Positions 63,701-64,000 of a stretch of DNA of 64,000 bases are shown one piece after another. Positions within the stretch are counted from its first letter, which is position 1. Each line of letters starts with the position of its first letter. Origin of the DNA: Colias croceus (taxonomy: Eukaryota; Arthropoda; Insecta; Lepidoptera; Pieridae). The DNA lies in contig NC_059558.1 in the NCBI RefSeq assembly GCF_905220415.1, forward strand, positions 8,630,501-8,694,500. The letters run 5' to 3'. The notes under the pieces are model-generated. The model made no database searches and was not told the origin of the DNA. It saw nothing but the letters and a program-made list of their open reading frames with translations. A program made the position numbers and the translations under genes.

Positions 63701-63912
63701 GAACCTTGGCTAGTTTTTAGAACCTCACAAATAATAACGTTCAATAACATCAATTTGAGAAGATATATAGTATATAAATAGTAGGTAAAAGTGTATTCTG
63801 TATAAATAATAATAATAATATTACCTTTTCTAGGGTCGACTGCAATGGCGCGAGGACTGTCGATGTCGCCTGCGATCAGAGTGCGACGGTACTGCCCGTC
63901 CGCTCGAGCGAC
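7347..63912 (-). CDS. LRP1: LRP1-type LDL receptor-related protein, 59 exons, N-terminus beyond the window
   Basis: A giant single-pass endocytic receptor that binds many ligands (lipoproteins, proteases and their inhibitors in known relatives) and carries them into coated pits. I joined 59 exons by hand, all with GT donors and AG acceptors and agreeing phases; their sum is 10,020 bases with no internal stop. Order: propeller (partial), EGF, propeller, EGF, propeller, EGF, propeller, EGF, 9 LDLa, 2 EGF, propeller, EGF, 11 LDLa, EGF, propeller, EGF-like run, membrane span, tail with NPMY and NPVY. Four propellers before the penultimate LDLa cluster, one between the clusters and one after the 11-module cluster is the LRP1 plan; megalin (LRP2) differs in tail and module counts. 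Exon coordinates are in the module entries below. Introns reach 7.5 kb (9790..17294 and 25239..32679). Exons are mostly very GC-rich at third positions, but some are not (for example 58578..58675, 49745..49847, 22310..22398). Confidence 0.95.
8266..8455 (-). CDS. LRP1: LRP1 exon 56: juxtamembrane region and membrane span
   Basis: Starts DTSEHGTAYCAC, followed by a Gly/Ala-rich linker, then a 23-25 residue hydrophobic stretch beginning WAAGLLALLGIVAALLG and ending VLYLL, stopped by HRRR on the cytoplasmic side. This gives a type I orientation with the module run outside. It ends with CA before the donor and completes a His codon with the next exon. Confidence 0.93.
8832..8958. repeat. Tandem duplication of about 61 bases in an LRP1 intron
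   Basis: ATTCGGCTGCTATATAAC and the following text through TTATTTACTTATTTTTTAA occurs twice in a row with one small deletion (GCT) and a G to C change. It lies in intron 55, between exons 9595..9789 and 8266..8455. No function is visible. Confidence 0.8.
9595..19019 (-). CDS. LRP1: LRP1 exons 50-55: EGF-like stalk with a His/Asp tract
   Basis: Exons 18882..19019, 18490..18770, 18171..18312, 17947..18017, 17296..17512 and 9595..9789. EGF-like pieces: NPCVLDNGKSACDSSAVC, NKTTCSLYCGPGKC, HYRCATHCNRRGRCELAAH, CSCYAGYSGARCEVEADPC, HGAACRRLSHSAAYCVC, CTDLGNEDCMCLDKCLNGG and WMCKCPAGWHGARC. Exon 17296..17512 then encodes a run of alternating Asp and His (GDHDHDHDHDHDHEHDHDQD). Exon 9595..9789 has WCSGKCMHGGRCVAVQGG. 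The donor of 18882..19019 is uncertain: GTATCA keeps the phase, while the better GTATGT five bases upstream does not. The stalk links the last propeller to the membrane. Confidence 0.87.
10001..10194. mobile_element. Palindromic short inverted-repeat element (MITE-like)
   Basis: Ends are GTTCTAACAGACGAA and TTCGTCTGTTAGAAC; inside them GTGAACGGCAGAGGCT pairs with AGCCTCTGCCGTTCAC. The whole piece folds into a hairpin of about 194 bases. No transposase is present. Confidence 0.7.
10815..11140 (+). mobile_element. Non-autonomous Helitron with (GTCT)n tract
   Basis: Begins TCTATACATATAATAAATC after an A and ends CGCGGGCTAG before a T, with the GC-rich pairing stretch (CCGCGCGGACGGAGTCGCGG) just upstream, as expected for Helitrons that insert between A and T. 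It carries a TGTC microsatellite at about 10936..10970. A reverse copy of its 5' part lies at 36878..37136. Confidence 0.75.
17690..17925 (-). mobile_element. SINE-like dispersed repeat
   Basis: Read on the - strand: GGCGCACTGCCTGGTGGTAA-type text, then GTTGCGTCGCCCATAGACCA and a purine-rich region. I recall this text as a frequent lepidopteran dispersed repeat. The + strand ends in an A-rich run. Borders and class are unsure. Confidence 0.4.
19159..20891 (-). CDS. LRP1: LRP1 exons 46-49: membrane-proximal beta-propeller F with polybasic loop
   Basis: Exons 20786..20891, 20299..20491, 19865..20061 and 19159..19616. YWTD motifs are badly eroded: GVAVWSRGALRLWEL, GAWWAWWGDSAG, SQRVYWTSVASAG, SAELFWSERGGEPGVYRASL and ARRLYFLDPYRGVLESV. 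After WWGDSAG comes GRLRRSRLRTR, then a Pro-rich stretch (PLPPLPLPDSELP). RLRR fits the furin rule R-x-(K/R)-R and sits where vertebrate LRP1 is cut into its two chains. The last exon has a charged insertion (DGKEESKGEGE) in a late blade. Confidence 0.9.
21183..21419 (-). CDS. LRP1: LRP1 exons 44-45: EGF module before the last propeller
   Basis: Exons 21347..21419 and 21183..21244. Joined text: GDCTWRSCPQLCMPKHAHNH then TCKCVPGYRHRQLTNGSITC, with six cysteines. Both exons are small (73 and 62 bases) but fit by phase on both sides. Confidence 0.9.
21525..34126 (-). CDS. LRP1: LRP1 exons 35-43: EGF module and cluster of eleven LDLa modules
   Basis: Exons 33918..34126, 33299..33460, 32952..33110, 32680..32880, 25078..25238, 24559..24699, 22857..23090, 22310..22398 and 21525..21614. 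The first holds an EGF module (CERLNCSGLCLLRPDG) and the start of LDLa 1. Module ends: DCGDGSDEPASC, QCGDGSDETDC, DCHDGDDELDC, DCEDRSDEGAAC, DCPDREDERDC, DCTDGSDERDC, ECSAGEDEAGC, DCGDGADESQC, DCPRGADERPDLC, DCSDGSDENKHLC, and a last short one (CGEDQYLCEDGRCVASDEAC) that lacks the full acidic end. Eleven matches the fourth cluster of vertebrate LRP1. Module 3 has a Ser/Ala-rich insertion around NATAGVSARC. Introns contain the LINE nest and a foldback element. Confidence 0.94.
22542..22788. mobile_element. ACCGACTTC inverted-repeat element, intact copy
   Basis: Starts AACCGACTTCAAAAAAAAGG and ends TTTGAAGTCGGTT, giving a terminal inverted repeat of about 13 bases. The inner text (GGTTATCAATTCGGCC, CCGAGGTTTCTGAACCG, GCGGGATGGTGTCGAATTGG) recurs at 61970..62439, where it is interrupted. 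It is a common repeat in lepidopteran DNA as far as I recall. Confidence 0.8.
23284..24397 (+). mobile_element. 5'-truncated non-LTR retrotransposon with poly(A) tail (family C)
   Basis: Encodes the C-terminal part of a reverse transcriptase, from YQMFADDLKLYRVI (the FADD catalytic box) through LVVDRKVDF-like GVVVDRKVDFREH and SLLEYCSPVWNP, a motif set of Jockey/CR1-type LINEs; stop at 24179. A 3' UTR and a run of about 16 A follow at 24379..24395. It lies in the LRP1 intron between exons 40 and 41, opposite in strand to the gene. The N-terminal RT and endonuclease are missing. Confidence 0.85.
24865..25041. mobile_element. Short foldback element with central palindrome
   Basis: Starts AAAGTGAAACTTTTATTACA and ends with TTTCACTTTTACCGTGG plus CATAAAACCACACAAC. 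The centre has TAGCGCATGTCGCG and its complement CGCGACATGCGCTA around GTAGGTATACCTAC. A related copy is nested in the Helitron at 39716..40064. Confidence 0.7.
25909..28047 (+). mobile_element. Non-LTR retrotransposon family A, 5'-truncated, inside family B
   Basis: ORF2 part from CSYVRNYSKIFKKVCF through RPISILPTLSKVFEKLILNQ, LGIFCDLSKAFDCVEH, GIPQGSILGPFLF and VLFADDTSLIF (catalytic FADD) to the stop at 27798. The 3' UTR ends with a TTTGAG repeat tail at 28025..28045. The element enters family B just after codon GTA; TA or GTA is repeated on both sides. The RT core motifs are intact. Other copies are at 43035..44984, 44990..45995 and 62045..62273. Confidence 0.9.
28405..29667 (+). mobile_element. 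P-like (THAP-domain) DNA transposon remnant inside family B
   Basis: Terminal inverted repeat AGGCTATTTGACA and TGTCAAATAGCCT; an inner inverted pair TGACGTCACAGCGGCGTAAA at 28586 and its complement at 29457. Removing the element with one AT restores the family B reading frame exactly. Inside, at 28687..28860, a broken THAP-like domain is readable: start SSYRCVVPE, then MRRKWLQLARRNPSDIRYIN, an in-frame TAA, and SYIFFCEDHFDVS. W, the C-x2-H (CEDH) and spacing suit a THAP zinc finger. The transposase catalytic region is absent. Confidence 0.75.
31587..32645. mobile_element. Foldback element with satellite arms, copy 1
   Basis: Terminal repeats start CAGGGTGTTATCGTTAAG and end with the complement, flanked by TA on both sides (31585..31586 and 32646..32647). 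The terminal repeat extends about 200 bases inward. The middle is two arms of a 10-11 base repeat: TTCC/CATTTTCC type to about 32035, then its complement GGAAAATGCC type to about 32365. The whole can fold on itself. No transposase is encoded. TA duplications point to mobilisation by a Tc1/mariner-type enzyme. Confidence 0.85.
34541..37728 (-). CDS. LRP1: LRP1 exons 31-34: YWTD beta-propeller E
   Basis: Exons 37345..37728, 35755..36078, 34854..34981 and 34541..34661. Clear blade motifs: SLIFTNRYYIRR, LDAEWSQGCLYWSDVTR, LAVDWVAGNIYWCDKGTDTI, LALHPRAGRLYWSDWG, GWPNALTVSHASDELYFADA and VAVWGGRVYWSDWETRAVES. It closes with MDLRILHPARQPPVP. It is the single propeller between the two large LDLa clusters, as in vertebrate LRP1. 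Exon 35755 uses donor GTGAGT one base after an apparent AGG, fixed by phase with the next exon (SRKNMPW). Confidence 0.95.
35144..35699. mobile_element. TATAGTCGAGCC inverted-repeat element, copy 1
   Basis: Starts TATAGTCGAGCCAATTTAAT and ends ATTAAAATGGCTCTACTATA; AGGCAACATTTGAC and GT(CA)C-ATGTTGCCT continue the pairing. A second copy in the opposite direction is 39571..40538. It lies in the LRP1 intron between exons 32 and 33. Confidence 0.75.
36163..37136 (-). mobile_element. Helitron-like element(s) carrying a minisatellite
   Basis: On the - strand the piece starts TCTATATCTTTACATATAAT (37136) and reads as the 5' part of the 10815..11140 Helitron to about 36878. Its left border, ACTAGCTGTCCCGG at 36162, is a possible CTAG/T Helitron end. 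Between them is a minisatellite (36430..36750). It may be one long element or two abutting ones. Confidence 0.55.
36430..36750. repeat. Minisatellite GCATAGAGTGTACCG
   Basis: A 15-base unit (GCATAGAGTGTAYCG with variants) repeats about 20 times in an LRP1 intron, apparently inside a Helitron-like element. Being 15 bases long it stays open in several frames, which gives false coding signal. Confidence 0.9.
37951..38471 (-). CDS. LRP1: LRP1 exons 29-30: two EGF modules, one calcium-binding type
   Basis: Exons 38309..38471 and 37951..38033. The first reads INECVVNNGGCAHNCTD, CWCRAGWRAAD and then DVDECAEDQPCDQRC, which is the start of a calcium-binding EGF module (DxDEC). The second finishes it with NTIGSFVCSCAPGYRLMADG. 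This EGF pair follows the third LDLa cluster in vertebrate LRP1 as well. A 51-base tandem repeat lies in the intron beside the first exon. Confidence 0.94.
38153..38303. repeat. 51-base tandem repeat next to an LRP1 splice donor
   Basis: Three copies of GTTGAACTCTTGTTACTGCA plus GATGCATGTGAGCAATTATT; the last, slightly changed copy ends at the donor of exon 38309..38471 (GT at 38307..38308 on the - strand). Confidence 0.85.
38603..42879 (-). CDS. LRP1: LRP1 exons 22-28: EGF module and cluster of nine LDLa modules
   Basis: Exons 42616..42879, 42276..42417, 41725..41936, 41082..41267, 40570..40754, 39087..39342 and 38603..38764. The first starts with an EGF module (CAVMNGGCAELCVVEAGGHA) and runs into an LDLa module. 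Nine LDLa modules follow one another, each with six cysteines and the calcium-binding acidic end: ADASDEDLYYC, DCDDGADERDC, QCPDGSDERGC, DCADQSDETDC, DCTDGSDETLQC, DCPRGEDEARC, DCEDGSDEPPGC, GGGQGAGSDEDPIMC and FCGDFTDESHC. The eighth has a Gly-rich insertion before SDE and may not bind calcium normally. Vertebrate LRP1 has ten modules in this cluster. This is a ligand-binding region in known relatives. Confidence 0.93.
39716..40064 (+). mobile_element. Non-autonomous Helitron, exact ends
   Basis: Begins TCGTCTTCTTATATATAAAA after A and ends GGGCGGACCGCTAG before T. The uninterrupted copy of the host element (35144..35699) shows that insertion fell between A and T with no duplication, as Helitrons do. 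Contains GAACGGCTGAACCGATTTCG, common in insect Helitrons. It is itself split by a foldback element at 39805..39972. Confidence 0.88.
39805..39972. mobile_element. AAAGTGAAAC foldback element inside the Helitron
   Basis: Related to 24865..25041: the same start (AAAGTGAAACTTTTATTACA) and end (CGTGGTTTCATAAAACCACA), but a different centre (ACGATACGTACGATAATTATCG region). Confidence 0.7.
43035..44984 (+). mobile_element. Family A non-LTR retrotransposon, second copy
   Basis: Nearly identical to 25909..28047 from ATTACTAATAGTTTAAATTC onward, including LGIFCDLSKAFDCVEH, GVPQGSILGPFLF and the FADD box, stop at 44695, and the TTTGAG tail. Two in-frame stops near 43128 and 43245 break the upstream part. 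It is a recent insertion, judged by close identity to the other copy. It lies in the LRP1 intron between exons 21 and 22. Confidence 0.9.
44990..45995 (-). mobile_element. Family A retrotransposon fragment, inverted, older, with Helitron inside
   Basis: 44990..45117 is the reverse of the family A 3' UTR and 45863..45995 the reverse of its ORF end (AQRAYYSI-like and DPWRVV text). The two parts are separated by the Helitron 45118..45862. It is more diverged than the + copy beside it. Confidence 0.8.
45118..45862 (-). mobile_element. Non-autonomous Helitron inserted in family A
   Basis: On the - strand it starts TCTATACAAATATTATAAAG and ends CGCGGGCGGAATGCTAG before T, with GC-rich pairing text before CTAG. 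Removing it joins TTTGGCATA to TTATGATA, which matches intact family A copies, so insertion was between A and T. Confidence 0.88.
46127..49847 (-). CDS. LRP1: LRP1 exons 17-21: YWTD beta-propeller D
   Basis: Exons 49745..49847, 48964..49094, 46989..47193, 46488..46692 and 46127..46313. Motifs: YESFIMYSRVTKIDSIHI, ALAYEYDTQTLFYSDIQRG, TRTLYWACSSCAALRG, RIYYTNWNEKRPS, ARLLYWADARLDKIERM and ALAVGGGFVFWTDWAAHGV. The third blade carries two extra cysteines (CSSC) in its YWTD strand. The last exon ends in YQ and joins CAADPCAVMNGGC. Introns here hold two foldback elements and a small satellite-less copy of the foldback family. Confidence 0.92.
47325..48420. mobile_element. Foldback element with about 350-base inverted arms
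   Basis: Left arm (about 47325..47665) and right arm (about 48075..48420) are reverse complements: for example GGTTACAGTCCGGGCTGTCT and AGACAGCCCGGACTGTAACC. The 400-base centre is AT-rich with no gene. It lies in the LRP1 intron between exons 18 and 19. Confidence 0.8.
48537..48687 (-). mobile_element. Short Helitron-like element, reverse copy of 4524..4684
   Basis: On the - strand it starts TCTCGTGTCACAATG and ends GGCGGACCACTAG before T. It is followed on the + strand by an (AT)n run at 48690..48716. Confidence 0.65.
48729..48932. mobile_element. Foldback family, small copy without satellite arms
   Basis: Starts CAGGTGTAATCGTTAAGTG and ends CATTACACCCTG followed by TA. It has only the outer terminal text, including ATATCAAAAGTACTTGACCT, and lacks the GGAAAATG repeats of copies 31587..32645 and 51812..56351. 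More diverged than either. Confidence 0.75.
49156..49719. mobile_element. Foldback element with about 180-base inverted arms
   Basis: GTTCAGGATACATCGCCC at the left pairs with GGGCGATGTATCCTGAAC at the right, and the pairing continues inward to TATTTGAGAACCATCAAATC. The centre encodes nothing recognisable. It lies in the LRP1 intron between exons 17 and 18. Confidence 0.8.
50097..50256 (-). CDS. LRP1: LRP1 exon 16: EGF module between propellers C and D
   Basis: The frame reads IWSSANQTATGTRSGCAM, then GGCAALCLRGAARARCACPH and DGTSCK. It has six cysteines as expected for the EGF module, but the first loop is unusual (SAGYGGC instead of NNGGC). Its donor is GTTAGT, which is the only GT that fits the next exon's phase. 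Confidence 0.88.
50409..57025 (-). CDS. LRP1: LRP1 exons 11-15: YWTD beta-propeller C
   Basis: Exons 56855..57025, 56379..56669, 51271..51407, 50758..50909 and 50409..50508. Motifs are IEPALIYSLSWELRGLALEG, EEWIYWADPEAGAVWRV, LAGNLYWSDPSRAL, LAVDPVAGWLFMSGGGW, NEMVYWAEVWDVSVW and RTLYWLD. The 56379 exon has a Gly/Ala-rich insertion of about 20 residues (GGEPAGEAGGGAGGAG). The donor of 50758..50909 is the less usual GTTCGT, chosen because only it keeps the phase and gives YWLDTMLERG. The 5 kb intron between 51408 and 56378 carries the largest foldback element of the window. Confidence 0.9.
52312..53335 (+). mobile_element. Retroelement-like dispersed repeat with TTC-rich tail
   Basis: Interrupts the left satellite arm. 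Contains CACGGGTATCGCCGTAAGG, GGCAGACGGTGACTCGCC and a 3' end AATAAACATTTTTCTTCTTC with a (TTC)n tail near 53308..53327, as many insect LINEs and SINEs have. No RT motif is readable. Family unknown to me. Confidence 0.5.
54421..55704 (-). mobile_element. Non-LTR retrotransposon fragment (family D), reverse strand
   Basis: The - strand encodes a LINE RT C-terminal region: MVFAHKVNLLPPP, ERTETIKYLGTTID, then after a frameshift near 55485 SRLRKLIYIFRSLRHVADRE and LIDYCVTSWGGCAKS. YLGxxID and YxxxxWGG are typical of the region after the RT palm. The 3' tail is a (TTA)n run (54421..54441 on the + strand). It splits the right satellite arm. Confidence 0.8.
54775..54850. repeat. GTGT/GAGT-rich simple repeat
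   Basis: GTGTGTGTGAGTGTGTGTGA-type run within the 3' region of the family D retroelement fragment. Confidence 0.75.
57206..57379 (-). CDS. LRP1: LRP1 exon 10: closing strand and EGF module
   Basis: Starts with GVISLRVYDGRQ, then CALRAGRQRCAHLCLPAG and YTCRCALGYRQHDTQC, giving six cysteines in EGF order. It bridges propellers B and C. Border phases (2 bases in, 1 base out) match 57737..57878 and 56855..57025. Confidence 0.93.
57737..60000 (-). CDS. LRP1: LRP1 exons 5-9: YWTD beta-propeller B
   Basis: Exons 59837..60000, 59265..59482, 58928..59052, 58578..58675 and 57737..57878. Blade motifs are partly eroded: HHAVYWADTD, ARLLYLCARG, GDIFWAVRLGGVERIERA, SLLYWVNTAS and ELLWADGAAS. The exon 58578..58675 is AT-rich while the others are extremely GC-rich, so the spliced message changes base composition abruptly. 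Exon 57737..57878 ends with RVIRNNT and joins EGVISLRVYD, the typical closing strand of the propeller. Confidence 0.9.
58379..58468. repeat. Inverted repeat around TGACGTCA
   Basis: TGACGTCATCTGACACG pairs with CGTGTCATGTGACGTCA. It lies in an LRP1 intron between exons 8 and 9. Probably the core of a short inverted-repeat element; the borders are not clear. Confidence 0.55.
60040..60755. repeat. Scattered TTTCCTAGGAAATGTAT repeats around a hairpin element
   Basis: The motif CCTAGGAAATGTATA and shortened forms (TTAGGAAATGTATAAA) occur about 10 times in 60040..60230 and 60590..60755, on both strands because TTTCCTAGGAAA is its own complement. They flank the element at 60314..60550. Confidence 0.6.
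60314..60550. mobile_element. Hairpin element with about 60-base terminal inverted repeats
   Basis: ATGTCGCAGTCGAATTGTAT and ATACAATCCGACTGGGACAT form the ends; AAACGGCCGGCATTTT and its complement continue inward to CGGCATAT. CCCCTCGTCCCGC occurs just outside both ends and may mark a duplication larger than the usual target site. Confidence 0.75.
60971..61127 (-). CDS. LRP1: LRP1 exon 4: end of propeller A and EGF module
   Basis: The exon opens with VIHPSRQPP, the usual link after a propeller, then NPCGINNGNCSHLCL and CACPHLMKL with six cysteines, the standard LRP EGF module that packs against the propeller. Phase 0 at the start and phase 1 at the end agree with its neighbours at 61307 and 60000. 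Confidence 0.94.
61307..63912 (-). CDS. LRP1: LRP1 exons 1-3 of window: partial YWTD beta-propeller A
   Basis: Exons 63825..63912, 61699..61870 and 61307..61523. The first begins in frame with VARADGQYRRTLIAG and DSPRAIAVDPRK, the second with GYLFWSDWEQSAPRIERASL and WPNGIALDHRAERLYWIDA, the third holds LAHPFAITVFEGHVYWTDW. These are class B (YWTD) blades of a six-bladed propeller; the earlier blades lie beyond the right edge. In the family such propellers release ligand at low pH in endosomes. By position this is the first of four propellers after the second ligand-binding cluster. The intron 61871..63824 carries a nested inverted-repeat element. Confidence 0.93.
61970..62439. mobile_element. 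ACCGACTTC element, copy 2, split by a family A 3' end
   Basis: Outer text equals 22542..22788. Between GTACAACGGATTA (near 62043) and TTCCGAGGTTTC (62275) lies about 230 bases of the family A 3' UTR with its TTTGAG tail (62045..62273). Confidence 0.85.
62440..63824 (-). other. LRP1 intron, no feature seen
   Basis: AT-rich intronic DNA left of exon 63825..63912. No exon with LRP1 modules, RNA gene or bordered repeat was found; short simple TTCATT runs occur near 62465..62500. Confidence 0.5.
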
Positions 63913-64000
63913 CTGCGAATTATTCGATTTGGTATGATGCAATACAACTGATTACAATTAATTACATACGTAGGCGTATGGCCATGATCATTATTATAAC

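Noticed and set aside
7347..63912. Megalin (LRP2) instead of LRP1
   Set aside because: The NVEIxNPxY plus NPVY tail, four propellers in a row before the LDLa cluster and eleven modules in the last cluster fit LRP1.

Overview
The window looks like nuclear DNA of a moth or butterfly. The evidence is GC-rich short exons in AT-rich introns with GT/AG borders, and many repeats of types I know from Lepidoptera (short Helitrons ending CTAG before T, the ACCGACTTC...GAAGTCGGT inverted-repeat element, several non-LTR retrotransposons). The species cannot be named from the sequence.

Left end, + strand (1..1885): the last four coding exons of a DNA ligase I gene, ending with a stop at 1883..1885 and AATAAA at 1901. 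A minisatellite fills much of its last intron. The spacer 1886..7346 holds a broken DDE-transposase end, one Helitron-like element and a large GT-rich minisatellite.

The rest, - strand (63912 down to 7347): the C-terminal three quarters of an LRP1-type low-density-lipoprotein-receptor-related protein. I could join 59 exons by hand. All borders use GT/AG, all phases agree, and the summed length (10,020 bases, 3,339 codons plus stop) is a multiple of three. Module order from N to C: four YWTD beta-propellers separated by EGF modules (the first propeller is cut by the window edge); a cluster of 9 LDL-receptor class A (LDLa) modules; two EGF modules; one propeller; an EGF module; a cluster of 11 LDLa modules; an EGF module; the last propeller; a run of EGF-like modules with a His/Asp tract; one membrane span; and a cytoplasmic tail with NPMY and NPVY. 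This matches vertebrate LRP1 after its second ligand-binding cluster, so about 1,200 N-terminal residues probably lie beyond 64000. The ligase and receptor genes converge tail to tail.

The receptor's introns are a trap for mobile DNA. The main nests are: 25292..31308, where one LINE family is inserted inside another and a THAP-domain (P-like) transposon cuts the same host LINE further on; 39571..40538, an inverted-repeat element holding a Helitron holding another short element; 43035..45995, two LINE copies tail to tail with a Helitron in one; and a foldback family (31587..32645, 48729..48932, 51812..56351) with TA target duplications, whose two large copies carry arms of a 10-11 base satellite. 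The foldback family and the receptor stop codon caught inside a minisatellite are the most unusual signals.
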